NCBI GenBank assembly: GCA_029262755.1
Contig: JAJCYU010000205.1
Coordinates: 1-33,469, forward strand
Direction of reading: 5' to 3'
Length of the DNA stretch: 33,469 nucleotides
Origin: Anaerolineae bacterium
GTDB taxonomy: Bacteria > Chloroflexota > Anaerolineae > Epilineales > Epilineaceae
This document shows, one piece after another, positions 10,300 through 21,745 of the stretch. Each line of letters opens with the position of its first letter. Position 1 is the first letter of the stretch. Under the pieces are notes generated by a model. The model was not told where the DNA came from. It ran no database searches and was given only the letters and a program-made list of their open reading frames with translations. Made by a program: the position numbers and the translations under genes.

Positions 10300-10402
10300 T
10301 CTTGCTGCAAAGGCGCCGTAGGAGCCCTTACGCGCCGGCCTGACCCAAGTCCGAAGACGTCTGCGACGTTCAGCGCCGCCAACGTATCGCCGTCGCTGTC
10401 TA

Positions 10403-10500
10403 GACGGCACCGCGTTGAATTCGCTCGATCAGCGCTTCACGGGCAAAAAGAATGCATGCGCCCGACCCTGGCAGCGGTGCTGAGCCATGCGCCCGGCGGA
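10403..10500 (+). pseudogene. Decayed fragment of the DUF11-protein C-terminal module (third copy)
   Basis: Contains cggcaccg, tcgctcga, tgcatgcgcccgacc (15 nt identical) and gtgctgagcc in the same order as ORF1 nt 2125-2217. Conceptual translation MRPTLAAVLSHAPGG versus MRPTLADVLSLAPGE, with about a 1-nt indel upstream. Confidence 0.7.
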
Positions 10501-10669
10501 CTGATCGGAACCCGGGGCATCAACCCGAGGTGCCATCGCACTCATCCAGCAGCCAAACGTACTGCCAAACGGTTGTCGATCTGACTTCACCCCAAACGGT
10601 TGGTTGTCGAGCAGCCGTTCACGTTGATCGACGCGGTTCGTAGAGCCGACGCTCGCATGGAGACCGGCT

Positions 10670-10696
10670 CCCGCGGTGGCCCGTGGCCACCGCGGG
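10670..10696 (-). terminator. Hairpin terminator downstream of the minus-strand beta-propeller gene
   Basis: cccgcggtggcc-cgt-ggccaccgcggg, 12-bp perfect stem about 20 nt beyond the stop of ORF 10717..12198. Confidence 0.65.
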
Positions 10697-10716
10697 CTTC
10701 CTTCAACCGTTCGAAT

Positions 10717-12198
10717 CTACGGCGCGACGTCGTAGCGGCAGCGGGCTTCGAGGCCGAAGTCCGGCATCGTGGCGATGATGGTGCGTCGTCCGGGCTCGCC
10801 GAGGATGCCGAGCGCGGCGGCCCACGGACGGCCGTTTACGATCGGACCGTCGTAGAGCGGTCGCTCGCCGGGGGGCGCGTGATCGATCACGATGCGGCCG
10901 CTACGCGTGCTGCTGAAGCGGGCGAAGAGGATCGTGCCGGGGCGGTAGGAGCGATCGCAGCCGGCCGACAGCCACAGGCGCAGGTCGGCGGGCGCAGGCG
11001 TGGGCGTCGGGCCCGCGGTTGGTCGGGCTGTGGGGCGCGGCGTGTTCGTTGGGGGCAGCGGCGTCGGCGGGTTGCCGGCCGCGGCCTCGAGGACAAGCAC
11101 CTGGTTGCGCGCCCGATCGTCGACGGCCAGGAGCAAGCGATCGTCGTAGGAGGCCATGGCCAAGCCCGCGGCCGCGCCCGAAGGCCAGCCTCCGGTGAGG
11201 ACCGTGCCCCAATCGCCGTTGCTGGCGTCGCGGATGGCGTAGTGATACGTGCCCGGCGGTCCCTCCCATACCAGGTGCGTGTTCTCCTTGGGTCCGAGCG
11301 CCATCGCCACGTGCGTGGCTGCCTGCTCGCCGCCTGGAAGCTCCGTCTCCAGGTCCCAAACCGCATCGTCACGTCGCGCCCAGACGGGGCCGGTGGCGGT
11401 GGGAAACGCGAGCTGCGGCACGTCGCCGCGATCCAGGACCAGCGCGATACGCCCAACCACGTCCACGGGGCTGATCACGGTCATGTTGGCGCGGCGCGGA
11501 AGGTCGCGCTCGTAGTACACGGAGCTGTTGGTCAGATCGTGATAGGCCACGTGATATGCGTCATCGGCGCCGACGGCGACGGCTCCGTGCCGGCCCACGT
11601 CCCCGATGGCGTTCGTGCGCAGGTTGAAGTCCTCCCGTGAGGCCCGCCACCGGCCCTGGCGCCAATCGAGGTTGGTCGCCGAATGGAAGCCGATGTGAGG
11701 ATCACCGCCCGCGGCGACCGCCAATGCCACCTCCGTGCCGCTCGGGTTGCTCGCCTCGACCTTGATGCGCTTCCACGTGCCGTCTGATTCGGGGAACGCG
11801 TAGCGCACACCGTAACGCGGATAGTCGTACGCGACGTGAAGCGCATCCCCGGCCACCGCGATCGAGGTCGTGGCCCCGATGTCCTCCGGGCCGTCGACGC
11901 GGGTCGCGGTCCATTCGCCGCCGGCCTCGGCTACGTGGAGCACCTCGGCTCCCGACGGGCCTTCCGGACCGTACAGCGCGAGGTGCGCCTGACCGGAAGC
12001 GTCGAAGGCGATGGAGGGACGGCTACCCGGAATCGTGCCTATGGTCTGCCAGACAATCTGATCCGGAGATGCGGCGGCGCGCGGCACCGTCGCGTGCGCT
12101 GCGCCCAACGCGAGCGACGCGATACTCACCGCGAGCGCGGGAATCCACGCGACGCGCGCGGCCTTCTTCAGCATGTGAATCGTCTTCGAAACGCCCAT
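10717..12198 (-). CDS. Secreted protein of unknown function, beta-propeller-like N-terminal region, Pro/Thr linker, small Cys-containing C-terminal domain
   Basis: Start MGVSKTIHMLKKAARVAWIPALAVSIASLALGAAHA (signal peptide) at ATG 12198 with upstream GGAAGGAAGG. Repeated 'HVAYDYPRYGVRYAF / HIGFHSATNLDWRQ / HVAYHDLTNSSVYY' blade-like motifs; linker PTPLPPTNTPRPTARPTAGPTPTPAP. Confidence 0.8.
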   Translation of the reverse strand: MGVSKTIHMLKKAARVAWIPALAVSIASLALGAAHATVPRAAASPDQIVWQTIGTIPGSRPSIAFDASGQAHLALYGPEGPSGAEVLHVAEAGGEWTATRVDGPEDIGATTSIAVAGDALHVAYDYPRYGVRYAFPESDGTWKRIKVEASNPSGTEVALAVAAGGDPHIGFHSATNLDWRQGRWRASREDFNLRTNAIGDVGRHGAVAVGADDAYHVAYHDLTNSSVYYERDLPRRANMTVISPVDVVGRIALVLDRGDVPQLAFPTATGPVWARRDDAVWDLETELPGGEQAATHVAMALGPKENTHLVWEGPPGTYHYAIRDASNGDWGTVLTGGWPSGAAAGLAMASYDDRLLLAVDDRARNQVLVLEAAAGNPPTPLPPTNTPRPTARPTAGPTPTPAPADLRLWLSAGCDRSYRPGTILFARFSSTRSGRIVIDHAPPGERPLYDGPIVNGRPWAAALGILGEPGRRTIIATMPDFGLEARCRYDVAP

Positions 12199-12246
12199 GA
12201 AAATCCCTTCCTTCCGGCGTGCGGCAAGGGGTCGCCGCACTGAATT

Positions 12247-12270
12247 ATTCTTGTCCATATGAACAATAAT
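12247..12270. promoter_or_regulatory. Candidate operator: near-palindrome overlapping the sufB -35
   Basis: ATTcTTGTcCATATGaACAAtAAT; core TTGTCCATATGAACAA has one mismatched pair in 16 nt. Contains GAACAATA, which recurs at the sufA/sufR intergenic region. Confidence 0.55.
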
Positions 12271-12279
12271 CGCTATACT
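12251..12279 (+). promoter_or_regulatory. Candidate sufB promoter: -35 TTGTCC, 17-bp spacer, -10 TATACT
   Basis: TTGTCC 12251-12256, N17, TATACT 12274-12279; about 110-nt leader to sufB ATG. Confidence 0.6.
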
Positions 12280-12397
12280 CGAACGCTGCGTTGACCGCCC
12301 CAAACGGGCATCGGCGCACCCCTAATCATCGCGTGAAACAGGGGTTCGCGGCAAACGTGAGCCCCTTGCTCGGCACGGTAAATCAGGAGCAGCCCCT

Positions 12398-13846
<1,449 letters not shown>

Positions 13847-13924
13847 GGCTCCTGCCCACGAAGTTCCGTCACCCACCGCATCCGGTGCATTGCGCCGGCC
13901 GATAGCAAGCGAGAAGACACCATC

Positions 13925-14697
<773 letters not shown>

Positions 14698-14701
<4 letters not shown>

Positions 14702-16098
14702 GCGGATCCAATGCAACTGCCCCGAACGACTCGTCTCCCGTCCTGAACGCGGTCGGCGACGGCGCGGCCGGACGCTTCGTCGCGGACTTCAAAGCGACCT
14801 CGGGTCAGCTGTCCACCAACGGCCAGTCGTGGCTCGCGCCCATGCGCAGTGCGGCGATCGAGCGCTTCGCGACGCTCGGATTGCCGACGAGGCGCGACGA
14901 AGCGTGGCGCAAGACCGATTTGCGCTCGCTAGCCCGGACTGCCTTTCGCCCGGCCGCCGAGGTCGTTGCACCGGACGCAGACGCCATTACCGCACGCGTA
15001 GCGCAGCTGGCGTTCCCGTCCGTAGCAACGACGCGGCTCGTGTTCGTCAACGGGCGTTTCGCGCCGGAGCATTCCGACGCGTACGTACCGACCGACGCGG
15101 TGCGCGTCGAGCCCCTCGCGCATACGCTACGGGAAGCGCCTGAGCTTGCACAGCCGCACCTGGGTCGCGTGACGGAAAATGATGCGGATGCCTTCGGCGA
15201 GCTGAACACGGCGTTTATGACCGACGGCGGATTTGTGCTCGTGCCGGACGGCGTCACCGTAGTCACGCCCATCCACTTGATCTTCCTCACCGCGCCGGCG
15301 GACGGACCCGTGGCCCAGTATCCGCGCAATCTGTTCGTGATTGGAGACGGTGCAACCGCCACGATTCTGGAATCCTACGCGGGCGTCAACGACACGGACG
15401 TGTACCTCACGAACGCCTATAGCGAGGCGGTGGTCGGCGTCGAGGGCAACCTGACCCACTACAAGCTGCAGCGAGAGAGCGAGTCCGCGTACCACGTGGC
15501 GCGCTTGCAAGGGCGCCAGGAGAACGAGAGCACGATCACCAACACCAACGTCGCGCTAGGCGGCCGAATGGCCCGTACCGACATCGACCTGCACGTGGAC
15601 GGTAGCCGCTGCGAGACGATCATGAAGGGCCTCTACATGGCCCACGGCGAGCAGCACATCGACAACTACACCCGCCTAGATCACGCGCAGCCGGATTGCC
15701 ACAGCCACGAGCGCTACAAGGGCATCTTGGACGGGCGTTCCAGTGCCGTATTCACGGGCCGTATTCTGGTGCGGCAAGATGCGCAGCAGACGGACGCCAT
15801 CCAGGAGAACAGCGGATTGCTCCTCTCACGCGATGCTGCGCTCAGCACGCAGCCTCAGCTCGAGATCTTTGCCGATGACGTGAAGTGCACACACGGCGCC
15901 ACCGTGGGTGAACTACCGGAGAACCAACTGTTTTACCTCCGTGCGCGCGGTATCTCGACGGAAGAGGCCACGGGCATCCTGGCCTACGGCTACGCGAACG
16001 AGATTATCGAAGACATCGAGATCGAGCCGTTGCGTGAGCAGTTGGAGCAACTGATCCGCCTCCGCGTCCGAGAGCGCTTCGCCGCGCTCAAGCGCTAG
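14698..16098 (+). CDS. sufD: Fe-S cluster assembly protein SufD
   Basis: Start ATG 14698 overlaps the sufC stop (ATGA); SufD motifs ([63 protein letters not shown]). Confidence 0.97.
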
Positions 16099-16114
16099 CG
16101 GCGGCTACGTTCCG

Positions 16115-16729
16115 GTGAGCGATCTCTCCGACCTGTACCAAGAGGTCGTCGTCGAGCATGCGCGGAGCCCCCGCAACGCAGGCGTGCTGGAGGGCGAAGG
16201 CGTATTGCGTGCGGACGGCGACAATCCGCTGTGCGGCGACCGGATCACCGTGATGCTTGAGATCGACGCCGAGGAGCGGATCCGTGAGATTCGCTTTACC
16301 GGAGATGGCTGTGCGATCTCGACGGCCTCGGCGTCGCTCATGACGGAGGCCGTCACGGGTCTCGGCGTCGCGGACGCGTTGGCGCTCTTCGCCCGGTTCC
16401 GGGAGGTCATGACGACCGATGCAGATCCCGGCGCGACGTCGGCGGACGTGCTCAACACCGCCGCACGCGATGCGACGGTCGTGGATGGCGCCGATGTGGG
16501 GCATGCGGGCGTAGAGAGCGCAGACCCCGATAGCGTACCGCCCCTCGGTATGCTCGAAGCGTTGGTTGGCGTGCGTGCCTATCCCATGCGCGTGAAGTGC
16601 GCGACCCTGGCGTGGCACACGCTGCGCGCAGCGTTGCCGGACGAACCGGCCGCCGTCGCACCTACGACGCGGACCGTGCCCGTATCCGGTCGCGCCGCGG
16701 ACAGCGTCCCAGTGGTGTCCACCGAGTAA
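16115..16729 (+). CDS. sufU: SufU-type NifU-like scaffold/sulfur-transfer protein with an internal insertion
   Basis: GTG start 16 nt after sufD; LYQEVVVEHARSPRNAG, NPLCGDRITV, FTGDGCAISTASASLMTEAV, LEALVGVRAYPMRVKCATLAWHTL. Confidence 0.93.
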   Translation: MSDLSDLYQEVVVEHARSPRNAGVLEGEGVLRADGDNPLCGDRITVMLEIDAEERIREIRFTGDGCAISTASASLMTEAVTGLGVADALALFARFREVMTTDADPGATSADVLNTAARDATVVDGADVGHAGVESADPDSVPPLGMLEALVGVRAYPMRVKCATLAWHTLRAALPDEPAAVAPTTRTVPVSGRAADSVPVVSTE

Positions 16730-16776
16730 GGGCGCCGCACACGATCCCGCTTGCCCCTATCCATCGACTCGCGCCT

Positions 16777-17925
16777 TCAGCGTTGCAGGATGAGCGTACC
16801 GAAGGTGCGGGGATCGGTCCACGATCGGGACGGGCTGCTCGAGATCATGGTCAGCTGCACGGGGGTAGGCAGGTCGTTGTCGCTGACGTTCAACGCCCAG
16901 CCGATCGCCTCGGTGCGAAGCGGATCCACCCCCAAGAGCGCCCACGGAATCGCGCACTCGATCGCGTAGCCGTTGTTATGAAGCAAGGCCGCTAGCCGGA
17001 TGCCGCCTGCGTCGCGGTCCGTGGGGCGCCACGTCCAGGCTTCGGGCTCGCGGCCCTCGAAATTGCCGGGCGATAGGCCGATCTGCCAGTCGTCCCCGTT
17101 ATAGGTGCCCATGTCCCAATCCGCTTCGAGGTCTGTGTCGAGCTGGAGTTCGAGGCTGTCGCCAAGGTACATCTTGCGTCCCGCGGCGCCGTCCGGCTGG
17201 CTGAATACGTTGTCGAACACGCGCACCGCTACGTATAGCGCGTTCTCGTCCCAGCCCGTCCATGCTCGGGCGGTGATGTCCAACGCGCCTTCGAAGTGCT
17301 CCGGTTCGCCGAAGACGACCGCGTCGAATGCGGTGTGGTCATGTAGCCACTCGTTGAGCCCTCCATCGATCTCCGGCGACGTTGCGAAGCGCGGTGCAGT
17401 CCAGACGGGATTGCCCGGCCTGGTGCGGGCGGAGGGCGTCGGCGTGGGTGTAGGGACGCGTGTGGCCGTTGAAATCGTCTGTCCGGCCGCAGCAGAAGTT
17501 GGGATTGTCGGCTCGGAACCACCCGTGCCACCGGAGTCCGAGGCGCCCTGCAGCGCCAGCGACGTCGCCTGCGCAGCCGCGCCGGCCATGGCGCCCCCGC
17601 CCGTACCGGTGCTGGTGCCTTCCGACGGCGTCGCCTTCGGTTCGCCCGGCGTAGGCGCGGTCAGGGAGACAGCGGCACGGCCCTCGGAGGCTGGGGACGG
17701 CGCGAGGGCGACCTCGCTCGCGCGCCGGTCAAGAAATCGGGTAGCGAGCAACCCGGTCACGGTCAGCGCGAAAAGCGCGAGCGTGGCTGCACCCATCCGG
17801 CGCACCGCGGGGGAGCGGCCTCCCGAAACGCTGTCGGCTACGTTCAGGTCCGTCTGCGGCGAGCCGCATTCGGCGCAGTACCAGCTTGCGCCCTGGTTGC
17901 GATGACCGCACTTTGCGCAGATCAC
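16777..17925 (-). CDS. Membrane protein with N-terminal zinc ribbon, one TM segment, S/T/P-rich linker and C-terminal CBM9-like domain
   Basis: GTG start; MICAKCGHRNQGASWYCAECGSPQ (two CxxC), TM ATLALFALTVTGLLATRFL, CBM9-like PEIDGGLNEWLHDHTAFDA...ALYVAVRVFDNVFSQP...GDSLELQLDTD. Confidence 0.8.
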   Translation of the reverse strand: MICAKCGHRNQGASWYCAECGSPQTDLNVADSVSGGRSPAVRRMGAATLALFALTVTGLLATRFLDRRASEVALAPSPASEGRAAVSLTAPTPGEPKATPSEGTSTGTGGGAMAGAAAQATSLALQGASDSGGTGGSEPTIPTSAAAGQTISTATRVPTPTPTPSARTRPGNPVWTAPRFATSPEIDGGLNEWLHDHTAFDAVVFGEPEHFEGALDITARAWTGWDENALYVAVRVFDNVFSQPDGAAGRKMYLGDSLELQLDTDLEADWDMGTYNGDDWQIGLSPGNFEGREPEAWTWRPTDRDAGGIRLAALLHNNGYAIECAIPWALLGVDPLRTEAIGWALNVSDNDLPTPVQLTMISSSPSRSWTDPRTFGTLILQR

Positions 17926-18094
17926 GGCCGGCCACTCATGCGGAAGCGTAGGTGGCCACCGCAGCGTCCGACGACCCGTCGACCTGTGTGGCGAGGCACC
18001 ACGATCCGCCGGCGGACGACGCTCCCACTGACGATAGGGAACATACCTTCAAATGACGCCTCGGAAACTAGTTGCTCTGCGCCCCGACCAAGCC

Positions 18095-19570
18095 TCATCC
18101 CGTCATCCGGCGTGGATCGAGGAGGCGATCGAGCTCCTCCTCCGATAGGTCGGTCAGCTCGCGGGCCACATCTTTCACGCGGCGGCCCTCCGCGTAGGCG
18201 CGCTTCGCGATGACAGCGGCCTTGTCGTAGCCGATCACGGGATTGAGCGCCGTGACCAGAATCGGGTTGCGCTCTACGAGCTCCGCGATACGTTCGTGAT
18301 TGACGGTCATTTCCCGTACGGCCATGTCGGCCAGCACACGCGCGGCGCCGGCGAGGAGCCCGATCGACTCCAGGAGGTTGCGTGCGATCACGGGCAACAT
18401 CACGGACAACTGGAAGTTGGCGGCCTGGCCCGCGACGGTGATCGTCGTGTGATTGCCCATGACCTGGGCCGCGACCATGGCTGTCGCCTCGGGAATCACG
18501 GGGTTGATCTTGCCGGGCATGATCGACGAGCCGGGCTGCAGCGCGGGCAACGTGATCTCGGCAAGGCCGGCGTTAGGCCCCGAGTTCATCCAGCGCAGAT
18601 CGTTGCTGATCTTCATCAACGACGTGGCCGCCGCGTTCAGGGCGCCCGAGACCGCAACGACCGTGTCGTTGGAAGCCTGGGCGACGAAATGGTCGGGCGC
18701 TTCGGTGAAGGGATAGCCGGTGAGTGCAGCCAGGCGCGCCGCCACGGCCTTGCCGAAACCCTGGGGCGTGTTGATGCCCGTGCCCACCGCCGTGCCGCCG
18801 ATGGCGAGGGCCGCCAATTCCGGCACGAGATCTTCGATGCGAGCCCGGCCGCGACGAACCTGGTTGGCCCAAGCGCCCATCTCTTGGCCGAGCGTGACGG
18901 GCATCGCGTCCATCAGGTGGGTGCGGCCCGTCTTGACCACATCCGCATGCTCTTGCGCGCGTTGGGCGATGGTGTCCGCCAAGTGATCGAGGGCCGGCAG
19001 CAAGTCCTCCGTGAGCGCCAAGGTGGCTGCGACATGAATGGCCGTGGGAATCACGTCGTTGGACGACTGGCCCATGTTCACGTGGTCGTTGGGATGCACC
19101 GGCGCTTTGCTGCCCAGCGGTGCGCCGAGGGCCTCGTTCGCGGCGTTCGCGATTACCTCATTGGCGTTCATGTTGGAAGACGTGCCGCTGCCCGTTTGAA
19201 AGACGTCGATCGGGAAGTGGGCGTCGTAGCTGCCGTCGGCCACCGCGCGCGCCGCATCTTCGATCGCAGCACCTACCGCGTCGTCGAGTTGGTCGAGATC
19301 GCGGTTGACGCCCGCTGCGGCCAGCTTGACGAGACCGAGCGCGCGCAGGAAGCGACGGCCGAAGCCGGTGTCGGAGCCCGCGGCATGGGCGTAGCGGCTG
19401 CCGAAGCACAAGCCGCTGATCGGAAAATTGTCGACGGCGCGTTGGGTCTGGGCTCCATAATACGCGTCCGCGGGAACGCGGACTTCACCGAGCGAATCCC
19501 GCTCTGCGCGGGTGGGCGAAGCGGACGTGTCGGCCGCGGCTAGGTCGAAAGCGGGCGGGCGGTCGTTCAT
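18095..19570 (-). CDS. fumC: Class II fumarate hydratase (Fe-independent)
   Basis: Start inferred at MNDRPPAF (ATG 19570, GAGAGG upstream); [54 protein letters not shown]. Confidence 0.95.
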   Translation of the reverse strand: MNDRPPAFDLAAADTSASPTRAERDSLGEVRVPADAYYGAQTQRAVDNFPISGLCFGSRYAHAAGSDTGFGRRFLRALGLVKLAAAGVNRDLDQLDDAVGAAIEDAARAVADGSYDAHFPIDVFQTGSGTSSNMNANEVIANAANEALGAPLGSKAPVHPNDHVNMGQSSNDVIPTAIHVAATLALTEDLLPALDHLADTIAQRAQEHADVVKTGRTHLMDAMPVTLGQEMGAWANQVRRGRARIEDLVPELAALAIGGTAVGTGINTPQGFGKAVAARLAALTGYPFTEAPDHFVAQASNDTVVAVSGALNAAATSLMKISNDLRWMNSGPNAGLAEITLPALQPGSSIMPGKINPVIPEATAMVAAQVMGNHTTITVAGQAANFQLSVMLPVIARNLLESIGLLAGAARVLADMAVREMTVNHERIAELVERNPILVTALNPVIGYDKAAVIAKRAYAEGRRVKDVARELTDLSEEELDRLLDPRRMTG

Positions 19571-19637
19571 GGCGCGATACCTCTCGCGGGCGCGATTGAT
19601 GCGCGAAGTGGTGGGCGGTCGCGGTGCGTCCCGAGCA

Positions 19638-20939
19638 TTAAGCGTTGAGGCCGAACATTGCTTGCGCATGCTTGACGCCCTCGACCAAGTCGTCGATGTC
19701 TTCCAGCGTATTGTAGACGGCGAAGCTCGCGCGCGTGGAAGCAGCGACACCCAAATGATCATGCAGCGGCATCGTGCAGTGATGCCCGGCACGCACCGCG
19801 ATGCCGCGCGCGTCTAGGATCGTCGCGAGGTCGTGGGCGTGTAGGCCATCAACCGTGAAGGAAACCACGCCTTCGCGCGCAGCGTCGGCCGCGGGTCCGA
19901 GCAGCCGCAGACCGGGCAGCGCGTCGAGACGTCGCGCAGCGTCCCCGGCTAGCAGACGATGGTGCGTGGCGATGCGATCCATGCCGAGCCCTTGCATGTA
20001 GTCGACGGCAGCAGCAAGTCCCACGGCCTGTGCGATGGGCGGCGTCCCGGCTTCAAACCGGTACGGTGCGTCGTTCCAGGTGGAACCCTCCATCGTGACA
20101 CGGCGGATCATCTCGCCGCCGCCCTGCCACGGGGGCATCGCTTCCAAGAGCTCGTGGCGCGCCCATAACACGCCGATGCCCGTCGGTCCGAGCATCTTGT
20201 GTCCGCTGAATGCGAGGAAATCGACATCGAGTCCCCGGACGTCGACCGGGCCATGCGGCACGCTCTGCGCAGCGTCCAGAAGGACCTTTGCACCCACCGC
20301 ATGGGCGGCGGCGACCACCTCGGCTACCGGATTCGTCACACCAAGCGTATTGGATACGTGGGCCATCGTCACAAAGCGCACGCGATCGTCCAGCACCGTC
20401 GGCAATGCGTCGAGATCGAGGGTGCCGTCGGGTAGCAGCGGTATGGCGCGCAGCTCCGATCCCGTGCGCCGCGACAGCAACTGCCAGGGCACGAGGTTGC
20501 TGTGATGCTCCATCGGCGTGACCAGGATCACATCCCCCGGTCCGAGCTGATCTTGCCCCCAACTGCCGGCCACCAGGTTGATGGCGGCCGTCGTCCCGCT
20601 GGTGAACACGACCTCGCGCCGGTCGTCCGTGCCCAAGAACGCGGCGACACGTGTTCGGGCACGCTCGTAGAGGTCGGTCGCCTCGGCGGCAAGACGATGA
20701 ACCCCGCGGTGGACGTTGGCGTGGGAGTGGGTCTCGTAGCGTCGCATCGCATCGAGGACCGCGTTCGGCCGCTGGCTGCTCGCAGCGCTGTCGAGGTAGA
20801 CCAACCTCTGCCCGTTCTGCTCATGCGCCAAGATCGGAAAATCGGCCCGGACGACCGCGCCATCCAGTGGCTCCGTCAAGACGGGCGATCCGGGATCGGC
20901 CACGGGCGGTGGGTTCAAATCGAGGGTGCTTGGGTTCAC
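19638..20939 (-). CDS. sufS: SufS-type cysteine desulfurase
   Basis: [76 protein letters not shown]. Confidence 0.96.
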   Translation of the reverse strand: MNPSTLDLNPPPVADPGSPVLTEPLDGAVVRADFPILAHEQNGQRLVYLDSAASSQRPNAVLDAMRRYETHSHANVHRGVHRLAAEATDLYERARTRVAAFLGTDDRREVVFTSGTTAAINLVAGSWGQDQLGPGDVILVTPMEHHSNLVPWQLLSRRTGSELRAIPLLPDGTLDLDALPTVLDDRVRFVTMAHVSNTLGVTNPVAEVVAAAHAVGAKVLLDAAQSVPHGPVDVRGLDVDFLAFSGHKMLGPTGIGVLWARHELLEAMPPWQGGGEMIRRVTMEGSTWNDAPYRFEAGTPPIAQAVGLAAAVDYMQGLGMDRIATHHRLLAGDAARRLDALPGLRLLGPAADAAREGVVSFTVDGLHAHDLATILDARGIAVRAGHHCTMPLHDHLGVAASTRASFAVYNTLEDIDDLVEGVKHAQAMFGLNA

Positions 20940-20991
20940 GCGGGATCTCCCTGGGCTCGGCGGCGCGCGCGAAGCGTCCTCCGCGGCCCAT

Positions 20992-21027
20992 GAAAAACGG
21001 GGGCGGGACCTTGCGGCCCACCCCCGT
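20992..21027 (-). terminator. Intrinsic terminator of the sufA-type gene
   Basis: Minus strand: ACGGGGGTGGG-ccgcaaggt-CCCGCCCCCGT followed by TTTTT; 10 of 11 stem positions pair. Confidence 0.8.
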
Positions 21028-21124
21028 GATTGGTTTGTGCGTAGAAGCGCCCGTCTGCGTCACTCGTGTGCGTTACTCGTGCACGGGACGGATTCCACGA
21101 TGCGGTGAGTCCGAAGCCCGAGCG

Positions 21125-21586
21125 CTAGTGGCTGCAGCCCGAGCCGCAACCGCCGCCTGCCGCGGCCTCGGAAGCCCCCGGTTCGCCCTTGCCATCTTCG
21201 TTCTCCGTCCGGAAGCTGCTTCCGCAACCGCAGGACGAGGTGGCGTTCGGATTCTCGATCTTGAAGCCGCCGCCCATGAGGCTCTCGACGAAGTCGATCG
21301 ATGCTCCCTGCAAATAGGTGATGCTCACAGGGTCGACCACAATTCGCGGGCCGGCATTCGCCTCAAACACGAGGTCGCCGTCTTCGATCTGATTCTCGAA
21401 GGCCATGCCGTACTGAAAGCCGGAGCAGCCGCCGCCGCTGACGAAAACACGCAGCGCGTGGTCGGCCATGCCCTTCTGCTCCATGACCTCGCTCAGCTTC
21501 TCCGCAGCCGACGCGGAGATCATGATCGGGGAAATTCCGACCATCTCCTGCGGCGCGGTTCGAATGTCCTGGTCCTCACGAATCAT
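21125..21586 (-). CDS. sufA: HesB/IscA-family (SufA/ErpA-like) Fe-S carrier with Cys-rich C-terminal extension
   Basis: ISASAAEKLSEVM...LRVFVSGGGCSGFQYGMAFE...VVDPVSITYLQGASIDFVESLMGGGFKIENPNATSSCGCGSSF; extra tail ...GGGCGSGCSH. Confidence 0.9.
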   Translation of the reverse strand: MIREDQDIRTAPQEMVGISPIMISASAAEKLSEVMEQKGMADHALRVFVSGGGCSGFQYGMAFENQIEDGDLVFEANAGPRIVVDPVSITYLQGASIDFVESLMGGGFKIENPNATSSCGCGSSFRTENEDGKGEPGASEAAAGGGCGSGCSH

Positions 21587-21674
21587 CGCGATGATCCCCT
21601 TCGTGAGCGGCTAACGTGCCGCGTTGGTTGGCAATAGCGTCCATCGGGCAAATGGTACCATATCGGAGGGAGCC

Positions 21675-21704
21675 CGCCAATATTGTTCGTCCGTATCAGC
21701 ATAA
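21675..21704. promoter_or_regulatory. Candidate operator in the divergent sufA/sufR intergenic region
   Basis: CGCCAATATTGTTCGTCCGTATCAGCATAA; TATTGTTC (reverse complement GAACAATA) plus AGNATAA align with the reverse complement of the sufB promoter element (TTATTGTTCATATGGACAAGAATAA). Confidence 0.5.
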
Positions 21705-21707
21705 AGA

Positions 21708-21736
21708 TTGACCGGACTTCCGCCCCCTTCTATACT
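21708..21736 (+). promoter_or_regulatory. Promoter of sufR-like gene: TTGACC-N17-TATACT
   Basis: TTGACC 21708-21713, 17-bp spacer, TATACT 21731-21736; only 9 nt from -10 to the ATG at 21746. Confidence 0.7.
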
Positions 21737-21745
21737 GCCGGGGTT

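Noticed and set aside
10560-10625. Short repeats ccaaacggttg...ttgtcga in the region downstream of the pseudogene fragment
   Set aside because: Only two short imperfect copies; not CRISPR-like or clearly a mobile-element end.
18296-19543. 415-aa plus-strand ORF opposite fumC
   Set aside because: Antisense to strongly conserved fumarase; composition consistent with shadow ORF.
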